A stretch of DNA of 64,000 nt from Saccharospirillum mangrovi (GCF_003367315.1 NZ_CP031415.1:1858001-1922000); one strand, 5' to 3'. Positions 1 to 7,810 are shown, numbered from the stretch's first letter. The notes: generated by a model not told the origin, from the letters alone. Translations and numbers: made by a program.

Positions 1-1177
1 GGCTGCCTTGCTTGTTAAAGGTACCGCCGGTCAGCGCATCGCCTTCGGTTTTCTCGACCGGCACCGGCTCGCCGGTGATCATCGATTCATCAACCGACGA
101 CTGGCCCTGAATAACCACGCCATCGACCGGAATCCGCTCGCCGGGGCGCACCCGCAGCCGGTCGCCAGCGTGTACGGCTTCCAGTGGCACTTCTTCATCC
201 TGGCCGTTATCGCCGACCCGAATGGCGGTTTTCGGTGCCAGATTCATCAACGCCTTAATCGCCGAGCCAGTGCGTTCACGCGCGCGCAGCTCCAGCACCT
301 GGCCGAGGAAAATCAGCGCCACAATCACCGCCGACGCCTCGAAATAGACCGGAACCTGCCCGCCCATTTGCCGGAAACCCGCCGGGAAGGCATTAGGAAT
401 CAGTGTCGCCACCACGCTGTAGCCATAGGCTGCGCCGACGCCGAGCATGATCAGCGTCCACATATTCGGGCTGCGGTTCACAATGGAATTCCAGCCGCGC
501 ACAAAAAACGGCTGCGCCGCCCACAGCACCACGGGCGTCGCCAGAACGAGTTCAATCCAAACGCTGGTGCGCTCGCCCAGCCAGTCGCGCAATGGCAAAC
601 CCAGCATGGAACCCATGGTCAGAATCAGCAGCGGTACGGCCAGCGCCACGCTGACCCAGAAGCGGCGGCTGAAATCGACCAGTTCCGGGTTGGGGCCGGT
701 GTCTTCTGCGCTCGGCGTCATGGGTTCCAGCGCCATGCCGCATTTCGGGCAGGTGCCTGGGCCTTCCTGAACGATTTCCGGGTCCATCGGGCAGGTGTAG
801 AGCGTGCCTTTGGGCATCGCCTCGGGTTCCGGTCGGTCGCCTAAATAATGGTCGGGGTTCGCCTTGAACTTGTCGGCGCAGCCGGTCGAGCAGAAAAAGA
901 ATCGCTCGCCCTGGTGGTGTTCAACGCCCGCAGCGCGAGCGCGTTCCACCGTCATGCCGCACACCGGGTCTTCAGCGTTAAGGTAGTTTTCCGGGTCTTT
1001 CTGGAAGCGGTCGCGGCAGTTGGGGCCGCAAAAACGGTACGTCGTGCCGTGATAATCGGCTTCGGGTTTTTCCGCGTTGGGATCGACCGTCATGCCGCAC
1101 ACCGGGTCGCGGGTCATAACGGCGGAATGTTCGTGCTTGTGGTGGTGATGGTCGTGATGGTGATGGTCGTGATTCAT
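1..1177 (-). CDS. Heavy-metal (copper-type) P-type ATPase, N-terminal part, runs off the left edge
   Basis: Membrane pump that would export a soft metal such as copper or silver at the cost of ATP. Only the first 392 codons are inside the window. In order I see a histidine-rich leader (residues 1-17), two YHS modules each opening with DPVCGM (about 24-66 and 70-112), a heavy-metal-binding motif of the [14 protein letters not shown] type (127-149), transmembrane segments from about 170, and the actuator loop with TGEP at about 368-371. The phosphorylation site DKTGT and the CPx helix would lie beyond base 1. The ATG at 1177 has a strong GAGGAGG ribosome site 4-10 bases upstream. No CxxC HMA domain is present; the YHS modules take that place. 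Metal specificity is inferred from family, not proven. Confidence 0.9.
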   Translation of the reverse strand, partial: MNHDHHHHDHHHHKHEHSAVMTRDPVCGMTVDPNAEKPEADYHGTTYRFCGPNCRDRFQKDPENYLNAEDPVCGMTVERARAAGVEHHQGERFFFCSTGCADKFKANPDHYLGDRPEPEAMPKGTLYTCPMDPEIVQEGPGTCPKCGMALEPMTPSAEDTGPNPELVDFSRRFWVSVALAVPLLILTMGSMLGLPLRDWLGERTSVWIELVLATPVVLWAAQPFFVRGWNSIVNRSPNMWTLIMLGVGAAYGYSVVATLIPNAFPAGFRQMGGQVPVYFEASAVIVALIFLGQVLELRARERTGSAIKALMNLAPKTAIRVGDNGQDEEVPLEAVHAGDRLRVRPGERIPVDGVVIQGQSSVDESMITGEPVPVEKTEGDALTGGTFNKQGS

Positions 1178-1249
1178 GGTCGCCTCCTCTGTCAGTTACG
1201 AACCAATATTCGATACAGACAGAGGCTAAACCTTGACGCAACTGGAAGG

Positions 1250-1825
1250 TCAAGCGCCGGCAATGGCTTCTTTGTAATGGCGTCGGCACATTGAGACATA
1301 ACGCTCGTTGCCGCCAATCACCACCTGGTCGCCTTCGGCGATGGCGCGGCCGTTTTCGTCCAGGCGCGCCACCATAATGGCTTTGCGGCCGCAGAAGCAG
1401 ACGGTCTTCAATTCACTGAGTTTGTCGGCAATGGCCAGCAGGCGTTCGGAACCGGGGAAAAGCTCGCCGCGAAAATCGGTTCGAATGCCGAAACACAGCA
1501 CCGGCACATCGTCGTCATCGACCAGCGTCGCCAGTTGATCGACCTGCTCGCGGCTCAGAAACTGGGCTTCATCGACCAGAATGCAGTCGGCTGTTTCGCC
1601 TTTGTCGCGATACCAGGCCAGCAGATCGGTCTCGGCATCAAAACAATCGGCCGGTTTTTCCAGGCCGATGCGCGAGCGGATCACGCCCTGGCCGTAGCGG
1701 TCATCAATGCGTGCGGTCAGCAGCAGCGCCTTCATGCCGCGCTCGCGGTAGTTGTATTCCGATTGCAGCAAGGACGTCGATTTACCGGCGTTCATTGCCG
1801 AATAGTAGAAATAGAGTTGGGCCAT
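1250..1825 (-). CDS. tdk: Thymidine kinase
   Basis: Phosphorylates thymidine to dTMP with ATP in the pyrimidine salvage pathway (type II, cytosolic). The 191-residue protein opens with [17 protein letters not shown], which carries the P-loop (NAGKST), has the DEAQF acidic motif near residue 87, and near the C-terminus the CxCGRKA and CRRHY zinc-ribbon cysteines and the GGNERY thymidine-binding lasso typical of TK. I chose the ATG at 1825 because the family starts here; the frame stays open eight codons further to a TTG, but that start has no support. It reads divergently from xthA, with 80 bases between the two starts. Confidence 0.95.
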   Translation of the reverse strand: MAQLYFYYSAMNAGKSTSLLQSEYNYRERGMKALLLTARIDDRYGQGVIRSRIGLEKPADCFDAETDLLAWYRDKGETADCILVDEAQFLSREQVDQLATLVDDDDVPVLCFGIRTDFRGELFPGSERLLAIADKLSELKTVCFCGRKAIMVARLDENGRAIAEGDQVVIGGNERYVSMCRRHYKEAIAGA

Positions 1826-1905
1826 GGGACGCGGGATTCCTGGTTTCAAAGCGAGCGGCGGTTCGCAATAATAGCCGCCACTGTCTGACTGGGGAAAGCC
1901 TTACC

Positions 1906-2733
1906 ATGCGCATCATTTCGTTCAATATCAATGGCATACGTGCCCGGCTGCACCAACTGGAAGCGCTGCGCAAGGTCCAGGACCCGGACATCCTTTGCCT
2001 TCAGGAAATCAAAGTTCACGACGACATCTACCCCCACGCTGAAGTCGAACAAGCCAGCGGTTTAAGCTCGGTCACCTGGGGCCAGAAAGGCCATTACGGC
2101 GTGGCAACGCTGAGCCGCATTGCCCCGCAAAGCGTGGAACGCGGCTTTCCGGGCGACGAAGACGACGCCCAGCGCCGCATGCTGATCAGCCGTCATGCCC
2201 TGGCCGATGGCCGTACATTAACGGTGCTGAACGGCTATTTCCCGCAAGGCGAAAGCATCCACCACGAAACCAAATGGCCGGCCAAACGCCGCTTCTATGC
2301 CGACTTGCTGAACTGGCTGGAAACCAACGCCACACCGGACGACCTCATCGTTATTCTGGGCGATTTCAACATCGCCCCAGTCGATGAAGACCTGGGCATT
2401 GGCGAGAAGAACGTCGCCCGCTGGCTGCGCGAAGGTAAATCCGCCTTCCAACCCGAAGAGCGCGGCTGGTTTGAAAAACTGCGCGCCTGGGGCCTGACCG
2501 ACAGCTACCGCCACCTCTACCCAAGCAACAACGACCGTTTCAGTTGGTTCGACTACCGCTCCAAAGGTTTTGAAGACACGCCCAAACGCGGCCTGCGCAT
2601 TGACCATCTGTTGATCACCCAGCCTCTGGTGCCGTTGATTCGCGGTGCCGGCATCGACTACGACATTCGCGGCCTGGAGCGCCCGTCCGACCACGCCCCG
2701 GCCTGGTTAGACCTGGATTTGAAATTGGCTTAA
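1906..2733 (+). CDS. xthA: Exodeoxyribonuclease III (AP endonuclease)
   Basis: Mg-dependent 3'-5' exonuclease and apurinic-site endonuclease of base-excision repair. The 275-residue protein begins MRIISFNING and shows the whole exonuclease-III signature: N7, LQEIK with the metal-binding Glu34, GDFNIAP in the middle, and the C-terminal RIDHLL and SDHAP motifs carrying the catalytic Asp and His. ATG 1906 is preceded by GGGGAAAG. The open frame extends well upstream (to 1711) but that part overlaps tdk and its start, so it is not coding. Length matches the family (about 268-280). A 9-bp hairpin sits on the stop codon. Confidence 0.95.
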   Translation: MRIISFNINGIRARLHQLEALRKVQDPDILCLQEIKVHDDIYPHAEVEQASGLSSVTWGQKGHYGVATLSRIAPQSVERGFPGDEDDAQRRMLISRHALADGRTLTVLNGYFPQGESIHHETKWPAKRRFYADLLNWLETNATPDDLIVILGDFNIAPVDEDLGIGEKNVARWLREGKSAFQPEERGWFEKLRAWGLTDSYRHLYPSNNDRFSWFDYRSKGFEDTPKRGLRIDHLLITQPLVPLIRGAGIDYDIRGLERPSDHAPAWLDLDLKLA

Positions 2734-2752
2734 CGGCTACCGTGTAGCCGTT
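2732..2752 (+). terminator. Stem-loop at the end of xthA
   Basis: AACGGCTAC (2732-2740) pairs perfectly with GTAGCCGTT (2744-2752) around a CGT loop, overlapping the xthA stop codon. It lacks a proper T tract (TTAAAG follows), so it is only a weak terminator or an mRNA 3'-end stabiliser. Confidence 0.4.
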
Positions 2753-2843
2753 TAAAGAAAGCTCAGCTCGTATTGCACACTCTGTGTCTCTGGTGTGTCC
2801 GCTGGCGGGCTATTTCTGCTTAATAACGTCTACACGGTCGCCA

Positions 2844-3338
2844 TTACTGGCCGTAAAATGCCGCGTCCAGTTGGGCTTTGTCGAGTTTGGTCATGGTGAA
2901 CAGCACGGTCATCATCCGCGCCATCTGCTCGTCGCTGCCCTGCTGCATCATGTCCAGCATTGAGTACGGCACCACTTGCCACGACAGCCCGAACCGATCG
3001 CGCGTCCAGCCGCAGGGTTGTTCCTGGCCGCCGGCGCTCAGGGCCTGCCAGTAGTAATCAATTTCCGCCTGGTCGTCGCAATACACCTGAAACGACACCG
3101 CTTCCGACAGCGCAAACACCGGGCCGCCATTCAAGGCCGTAAAAGGCTGGCCGGCAAGGCTGAACTCAACGGTGAGCACCGAACCCGGCACCTGGCCGTG
3201 GTGTTCACGGCCGACCTCCGAATAACGGGCAATGTGGCCGACGTGGCTATTGGGAAACACCTCGGTGTAATAGCGGGCCGCGGCTTCGGCCTGGTCGTTG
3301 AACCATAAGCAAGGGGCGATTGGGTGAGACAGTTTCAT
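2844..3338 (-). CDS. VOC-superfamily protein, PhnB-like (3-demethylubiquinone methyltransferase-like fold)
   Basis: A 164-residue cytosolic protein of the glyoxalase/VOC fold, PhnB-like branch. The start PIAPCLWFNDQAEAAARYY, the TVEFSLAGQPFTALNGGP segment and the SWQVVP motif near residue 120 are the usual signatures of this family, whose members are mostly without an assigned reaction. The ATG at 3338 has a GGGAGAA ribosome site. It stands alone, convergent with xthA. I do not assign a substrate. Confidence 0.85.
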   Translation of the reverse strand: MKLSHPIAPCLWFNDQAEAAARYYTEVFPNSHVGHIARYSEVGREHHGQVPGSVLTVEFSLAGQPFTALNGGPVFALSEAVSFQVYCDDQAEIDYYWQALSAGGQEQPCGWTRDRFGLSWQVVPYSMLDMMQQGSDEQMARMMTVLFTMTKLDKAQLDAAFYGQ

Positions 3339-3436
3339 AGCGTTCTCCCGGTGAGGTCCGGCGGGTGCCGAGCCAGTGCAGTCTAGTCGATCAACCGCGC
3401 TCGGTTTCGACCATTGCCTGGCAACACAACGGCCAC

Positions 3437-3460
3437 AAAAAAGGCCCCGAAGGGCCTTTT
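3437..3460 (-). terminator. Intrinsic terminator of the kelch lipoprotein gene
   Basis: On the minus strand AAAAGGCCC - TTCG - GGGCCTTTT followed by TT, a 9-bp stem with the extra-stable TTCG tetraloop, 15 bases after the stop codon at 3476. Confidence 0.85.
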
Positions 3461-3475
3461 AAACCAACATACCGC

Positions 3476-5944
3476 CTACCGCAGCGGAAACTCCCCACTC
3501 ACCGCCAACCCCAACTGCCAATCCGTACCATTGGCCGATTTCCAGACATCGTTCAGGTAGCCAATACCGCTGGGGTAATTGTCCAAATAGGTATTCAACC
3601 CACCGAACAGCCAGAGGTGGCCGTTGGCCGCCAGCATCTGGTGACCACCGCGATTGCCGAACGGCCGGGGTGGGTCGATGGCCGTCCAGTCGATGCCATT
3701 GCGGGAGGTCCAGAGGTCGTCCTGGTAACGACTGGCGTACTCATTAAGGAAGCTCTTCCCACCGCCCATCAACCACAGTCGTTCGCCTTGAGGATCCTGC
3801 GTTACCACCACCTGGTGAGCATACCGACCCGAGAACGCTGCCGCTGGCGTGCGCTCGGCCCAGCGGCGGCCATCGTTGGAAGACCAGACGTCGTTCAGGA
3901 AGCCTGAATTTTTGTTACCACCAATCAACAATAGCTGGCCGTTAAACACCACCAGTTGGTGGCCCATGCGCTCGGGAAAGGCGCCGTCGGCGAGCCGTTC
4001 CCAGTGGACGCCATCGGTCGACGCCCACACATCGGCCAGTCGGTCCGTATAGGGGTCAGGGTTAGTCCTGCCGCCCACCAGCACCAACTGCCCCTGGAAG
4101 GCCACCACCTGGTGGTGTGAACGCGCCGGGAATTCGGCGGCTTGGGTGTGCTGCGTCCAGTGAATGCCATCGGCCGACGACCAGACATCGTTCAACCGCC
4201 CCTGTGCGCTTTCGCCGCCGATCAGCCACAGCCGTTGCCGGAACACCACCAGCTGGTGGCCAGCACGGGCCGAAAAATCAGCCTGGGCACTGTGCTGCAC
4301 CCAGTGCAGGCCATCGGCGGACGACCAGATGTCGTTGCGATAGTGGTCATCGCCAACGAAGCTATCGTCCCGACCACTGTTACCGTCCTCGCCACCGATC
4401 AACCAGAAGCGACCGTTGAACGTGACCACCTGGTGCAGGCGACGGGCGGTATAGGGTGCCTGGGTGGTGTGGGCCTTCCAGGCTTCGCCATCGCGGGAAG
4501 ACCAGATGTCGTTGGTTCTATACAACCTCGCAAAGCCACCGATCAACCACAGTTGCTTGTTGAAGACGACGGCTGGTATTGAGTCGGTAACAGAAAAAGC
4601 CGCCGAGGGGGTGTGTTGGGTCCAGTTGCGCCCATCGCGGGAGGACCAGACATCGTTTCTAGGCCCCCCAATCAACCAAAGCTGCTCATCCCCGTCGGCT
4701 GCGGAATCGTTGAAGACCACCAGACTGTGAGAATAGCGCGGCGAAAACGCCGCCGAGGCGATTTCCTGACGCCAGTGCTGCCCGTCGTTCGACGACCAGA
4801 CATCGTTGGTCCGGGGGCTTTTGCCAACTTTTCCACCGACCACCCACAGCCGGTTGCGATAGGCCACGGTCTGGTGGCCTCGGCGGCCCGGAAAAGGCGC
4901 CGCCTGCGTCAGTGCCGTCCACTGGCGACCATCGGCCGAGGTCCAGACCGTGTTTGTGTACTCAGTCGTGCTCGTGCCGTCGCCGTTGTCGATATTGGAC
5001 TCACCCCCAATCACCCACAACCGCGCCTCGCCCGCCATCGGAAACACCACCACCTGGCTGTCGGTTCGACTGTCGAACGGCAGGTTCATGCTCTGCGCCG
5101 TCCAGTCCACGCCATTGGGCGACGACCAGGCTTCCACCGTGTATGTATTGATCAGCCAGAGTTCGTCGTTGAATACCCGCAGGTGATTGTCGGGTCCCGA
5201 ACCAATGCCCCCCTCCGGAAACGCCTGGCTGCCCCGGTGCACCCAGGTGGTGCCATCGCGCGACGACCAGAGGTCGCTGTAAGCCGTTCGGTCGTCATGC
5301 AGCCGAGCGTCCACCAGCCACAACTGGCCCTGGAACACCGCCACCTGGTGGTTAAACCGGGCGGAGAATTCACGGGCGTTCAACCCCAGGTTCAGTTGCC
5401 GTTCGCCGTACCGCAGTTGGTAGAACTGGGGTTGTGATAACGATAACCCACCGCCCGCCAGCGCGGTTTGGTGCACAAAGCGGCGCTGGTTATCGGCGCA
5501 GCGGTTGATGATGTTGAAATCGCAATCCGGGTCGCTGCTGCTGAGCAGTTCCACGCCATCCAGCCCTTCCGATGCAAAGAGCTGCGCGCTGTCTTCGCCC
5601 ACCCAGGCGCTGAGCGAGACGTTACGGTTGATCACCTCGACCGGGTACTGGGCGAAATCGTCCCGGTTGGAGGCAGAAATCACCGCCCGGCCGGGGGCCA
5701 GCGCGGTCACGGTGCCGTTGCTATCGACCCTGGCTACTTCGGGGCGGTTGCTTTCGTAATGGGCGGGCACACCCGAACGCGCCGGATTGGAAAACACCTC
5801 GCCCACCACCAACCGGGCGGTGCCAGGCTGTTCGAATTGAATCTCAGTGGGCAAACAACCGGCCAGCACGGCCAATAAAAAACCGGCCCAAAGCAAGGTA
5901 ATGCCTGGCCGGTTGCGGATGGAACGATGGATGTATTGCATCAT
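3476..5944 (-). CDS. Large kelch-like repeat lipoprotein
   Basis: An 822-residue predicted lipoprotein of unknown role. Residues 1-30 form a lipoprotein signal peptide ending in the lipobox LAGC with Cys30. A short Ig-like (BIG2-type) stretch follows (about 45-105, with SNRPEVARVDSNGTVTALAPG-like spacing), then a linker with several cysteines. From about residue 190 to the end I count 12 kelch-like units of roughly 45-60 residues, each with a pattern HQ-hydrophobic-F-xxx-LWLIGG...NDVWSSxDGxxW. Such units should close into one or two beta-propellers. The start is ambiguous between GTG 5947, ATG 5944 and ATG 5941; GGGAG sits just upstream and I prefer 5944. It is a single-gene unit with its own terminator. 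Family members are usually surface or periplasmic adhesins or binding proteins; that is inference only. Confidence 0.85.
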   Translation of the reverse strand: MMQYIHRSIRNRPGITLLWAGFLLAVLAGCLPTEIQFEQPGTARLVVGEVFSNPARSGVPAHYESNRPEVARVDSNGTVTALAPGRAVISASNRDDFAQYPVEVINRNVSLSAWVGEDSAQLFASEGLDGVELLSSSDPDCDFNIINRCADNQRRFVHQTALAGGGLSLSQPQFYQLRYGERQLNLGLNAREFSARFNHQVAVFQGQLWLVDARLHDDRTAYSDLWSSRDGTTWVHRGSQAFPEGGIGSGPDNHLRVFNDELWLINTYTVEAWSSPNGVDWTAQSMNLPFDSRTDSQVVVFPMAGEARLWVIGGESNIDNGDGTSTTEYTNTVWTSADGRQWTALTQAAPFPGRRGHQTVAYRNRLWVVGGKVGKSPRTNDVWSSNDGQHWRQEIASAAFSPRYSHSLVVFNDSAADGDEQLWLIGGPRNDVWSSRDGRNWTQHTPSAAFSVTDSIPAVVFNKQLWLIGGFARLYRTNDIWSSRDGEAWKAHTTQAPYTARRLHQVVTFNGRFWLIGGEDGNSGRDDSFVGDDHYRNDIWSSADGLHWVQHSAQADFSARAGHQLVVFRQRLWLIGGESAQGRLNDVWSSADGIHWTQHTQAAEFPARSHHQVVAFQGQLVLVGGRTNPDPYTDRLADVWASTDGVHWERLADGAFPERMGHQLVVFNGQLLLIGGNKNSGFLNDVWSSNDGRRWAERTPAAAFSGRYAHQVVVTQDPQGERLWLMGGGKSFLNEYASRYQDDLWTSRNGIDWTAIDPPRPFGNRGGHQMLAANGHLWLFGGLNTYLDNYPSGIGYLNDVWKSANGTDWQLGLAVSGEFPLR

Positions 5945-6070
5945 CACGACTCCCTGTTATGGCGTTCTTGGCGGGCCAATGGCACCAGCCCAATGCCTGA
6001 TCATTCAGGCAATACGCCCATGCTAAGGGAGGGTCGTTTGAGTAATCGTTTTAATGATCGAGGTATTTTC

Positions 6071-6135
6071 GGGGGTATTCGGGGTTTAGCGTTTGAATTT
6101 GGGTGGATTTTTGGGTTGGTGGTGGGTTTGGGGGG
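6071..6135 (+). other. G-rich tract with G-quadruplex potential
   Basis: Six runs of three or more G lie within 65 bases: 6071-6075, 6081-6084, 6101-6103, 6113-6115, 6124-6126 and 6130-6135. Loops between the last four are 9, 8 and 3 bases. The purine-poor, T/G-rich composition is unlike the flanking genes. It lies about 130-190 bases upstream of the kelch gene start, on the strand opposite to that gene. Confidence 0.5.
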
Positions 6136-6180
6136 AAGAGAGATAGCCTGAACACTCGATTTTGACCCCTCAATTTTGCC

Positions 6181-6213
6181 CCGGTATGCCGGCTCAAGGC
6201 CGGGATGACGGCG
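6181..6213. repeat. Extragenic palindromic unit (REP-like), single copy here
   Basis: CCGGC (6189-6193) and GCCGG (6199-6203) flank a TCAAG loop, continued outward by an imperfect GTAT/ATGAC arm. The GGCCGGGATGAC form resembles dispersed intergenic palindromes common in proteobacterial genomes. I find no second intergenic copy in this window, so the assignment to a repeat family is inference. Confidence 0.4.
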
Positions 6214-6311
6214 TATGTTTAAGTGCCAAGGCCGTGATTTTCCCTAAATCCACAACGAAGCAAACCTCACCGAGCGGCCAAGAGTCAGCCACCCCTAAAC
6301 ACAGCCAAAAT

Positions 6312-6347
6312 TACACTGAGTGTAGACTTTAAATTGCACTCGGTGTA
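6312..6347. promoter_or_regulatory. Tandem operators of the TetR regulator, upstream of the SDR gene
   Basis: TACACTGAGTGTA (6312-6324) is a perfect inverted repeat (TACAC/GTGTA, 3-bp spacer). TGCACTCGGTGTA at 6335-6347 is a near copy; the centres are 23 bp apart, two helical turns. The same motif occurs once more in front of the neighbouring tetR gene (7679-7691). The gene starts about 94 bases downstream. Confidence 0.75.
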
Positions 6348-6440
6348 ATGTTTTGCCAGCTGTGACCGACCCGTTGTAAAGCACAAGGTCAGCCCGGCCA
6401 TACGCCTTGACGTTATTCGCCCCTTTAAGAGGATCCGCTC

Positions 6441-7049
6441 ATGAAAATCGTTGTGATTGGCACTGGAACCGTGGGTTCCGCCGTGCAAAAGATGTTTGTC
6501 GAACAAGGCCACGAGGTGGTCACCGTTGGCCGCACGTCTGGAGATTTCCAGGCCGACATGACCGACATAGCCAGCCTGAAAGCCCTGTTCAGCCGCATTG
6601 GCCGCTTCGATGTGCTGGCTAACGCAGCCGGTGATGTATTTCCCGGCCCCTTTGAACAGATGACTGACGAGCAGTGGGAAAACTCGATCAAGAGTAAAGG
6701 CATGGGCCAGATCAATCTGGTTCGCGCTGCTCTGCCGCACATCAGCGACCGGGGCAGCTTCACGCTGATCTCCGGCGTGTTGACGGACGAGTTCCTGCAC
6801 GGCGGCACCGTCAGCACGACCGTGAACTATATGGTGGAGGGTTTTGTTAAAGCAGCGGCGGTTGAATTGCCGCGGGGTATTCGCATTAACTGCGTCAGCC
6901 CTACGGTGCTGACTGAATCGACCGCCTACTACGATTTCTTCCCTGGCTTTACCCCGGTGGATGCCCGCGAAGTGGCGCTGGCCTACTACCGCGCGGCTGC
7001 CACGCCGATGAACGGTCGCATCCTGAAGTTGTACAAAACTGACTGTTAA
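6441..7049 (+). CDS. Short-chain dehydrogenase/reductase, compact 202-residue type
   Basis: NAD(P)-binding Rossmann protein of the short SDR group, substrate unknown. The cofactor loop is GTGTVGSAV (residues 7-15), NAAG lies at 61-64 and a Ser (LISG, Ser111) occupies the usual catalytic serine position. The usual YxxxK pair is missing: Tyr130 is followed by MVEGFVK, so Lys is seven residues on. The protein is also shorter than a typical SDR (about 245). Ribosome site AAGAGGATCC precedes ATG 6441. The gene converges on a TetR gene with a 4-base overlap of stop codons (7046-7049) and carries two copies of that regulator's presumed operator upstream, so it is probably the repressor's target and is induced by an unknown ligand. 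Confidence 0.85.
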   Translation: MKIVVIGTGTVGSAVQKMFVEQGHEVVTVGRTSGDFQADMTDIASLKALFSRIGRFDVLANAAGDVFPGPFEQMTDEQWENSIKSKGMGQINLVRAALPHISDRGSFTLISGVLTDEFLHGGTVSTTVNYMVEGFVKAAAVELPRGIRINCVSPTVLTESTAYYDFFPGFTPVDAREVALAYYRAAATPMNGRILKLYKTDC

Positions 7050-7660
7050 GCGGGTTTTTGTTGCAGGGTTTTGAACGCGTCAAAACCCTGCGTTATATAG
7101 GCCGATAAGGGTTTGGCACCGCCCGCCTGACGCCAGGCTTCCATCGCCAGACGAAAGGCGCCCATGCCCACTATCGCTACCATCTGCAACTGCGGTTTTT
7201 GTTCCGGCTCGGGCCATACCTGACACAGCGCCTCGAACAGGGTCGCTTCCATCTGCATAAACAGCGCTTCCTTGCGCAGACGTAAGGTTTCTGTTGAACG
7301 CAGTAACTGATCGACGATCAAAGATTCCGGCGTTTCATAGCGGCCACTGAGTTCCGTCAGGCATTGCTGCACGGTTTGCAACGGATCGCCCGTCGGCGAA
7401 CTGGCCGCAATGGCTGGTGCCAGCGCTTCTTCAAAACCACTGCCCTGCCAGGCTAACAACACCTCTTCTTTGGATTTGAAATAATAAAAAAAGGTGCGCC
7501 GAGAAATGCCCGCAGCTTCGGCAATGGCGTCCAGTGTGGTGCCGTCGTAGCCATTCACAATGAACAGTTTCAGGCCGGTTTCAGCAATACGCCGACGCGT
7601 TTCACGGCGCTTGCGCTCACGGGCCGATTCCGGTGCTGCGGAGGTATCGGTTGCGGTCAT
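7046..7660 (-). CDS. TetR-family transcriptional repressor
   Basis: A 204-residue regulator with an N-terminal TetR helix-turn-helix (about residues 18-66, with TLDAIAEAAGISRRTFFYYFKSK as core) and a divergent C-terminal ligand-binding domain, followed by a MftR-like region I cannot assign to a ligand. The ATG at 7660 follows AAGAGA; the frame extends upstream to 7744 without support. It faces the SDR gene tail-to-tail. A TATACTGAGTGTA operator lies immediately downstream of a TATAAT -10 box in its own promoter, so autorepression is likely. The ligand is unknown. Confidence 0.9.
   Translation of the reverse strand: MTATDTSAAPESARERKRRETRRRIAETGLKLFIVNGYDGTTLDAIAEAAGISRRTFFYYFKSKEEVLLAWQGSGFEEALAPAIAASSPTGDPLQTVQQCLTELSGRYETPESLIVDQLLRSTETLRLRKEALFMQMEATLFEALCQVWPEPEQKPQLQMVAIVGMGAFRLAMEAWRQAGGAKPLSAYITQGFDAFKTLQQKPA
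7063..7091. repeat. Perfect 11-bp inverted repeat inside the last codons of tetR
   Basis: GCAGGGTTTTG (7063-7073) and CAAAACCCTGC (7081-7091) pair without mismatch around a 7-base loop. The element lies 14-42 bases past the SDR stop, within the 3' coding end of tetR. It has no T tract on either side, so it is a candidate RNA 3'-end hairpin for the convergent transcripts rather than a classic terminator. Confidence 0.5.
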
Positions 7661-7678
7661 CTGCGGTCTCTTAAAAAG

Positions 7679-7697
7679 TATACTGAGTGTAATTATA
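7679..7697 (-). promoter_or_regulatory. tetR promoter -10 with overlapping operator
   Basis: On the minus strand TATAAT (7697-7692) is directly followed by TACACTCAGTATA (7691-7679), the same inverted repeat as at 6312 and 6335. A weak -35 (TTCGGA) lies 18 bases upstream. The operator covers the presumed transcription start, a typical autorepression arrangement. Confidence 0.7.
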
Positions 7698-7760
7698 TAC
7701 CAAGGCGACGACTGTTCCGAACGAATACACGGTTGGTTTTGCAAGCAAACGATAACGCCG

Positions 7761-7793
7761 AAAAAAAACAGGCCCCGAAAACGGGGCCTGTTT
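7761..7793 (-). terminator. Intrinsic terminator of the M16 protease gene
   Basis: Minus-strand AAACAGGCCCCG - TTTT - CGGGGCCTGTTT, a 12-bp stem followed by a run of Ts (A tract 7761-7768). It sits 17 bases beyond the stop codon at 7811. Confidence 0.9.
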
Positions 7794-7810
7794 AGGTGGT
7801 GCGGCGGGTA

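Larger units (their letters stand above)
5948..6440. other. 493-bp intergenic region between the kelch lipoprotein and SDR genes
   Basis: No convincing gene. It holds a G/T-rich stretch (about 6050-6140), one palindromic repeat-like unit (6181-6213), and two copies of the TACACTNAGTGTA operator (6312-6347) in front of the SDR gene. A 74-codon open frame across 5927-6151 has no ribosome site and low-complexity Gly/Phe content, so I left it out. Confidence 0.7.

Noticed and set aside
8-844. Long plus-strand open frame opposite the P-type ATPase
   Set aside because: It is the antisense shadow of a well-recognised ATPase; no ribosome site and no familiar sequence.
3800-5360. Recurring CCACCTGGTGG-like DNA palindromes in the kelch gene
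   Set aside because: They encode the conserved His-Gln-Val/Leu-Val codons of each unit, so they are a by-product of protein repeats, not binding sites or CRISPR-like repeats.
4613-5437. 274-codon plus-strand frame across the kelch gene
   Set aside because: Antisense of the repeat region; its periodicity mirrors the kelch units.
5927-6151. 74-codon frame in the kelch-SDR gap
   Set aside because: No ribosome site, Gly/Phe-rich low complexity from the G/T tract.
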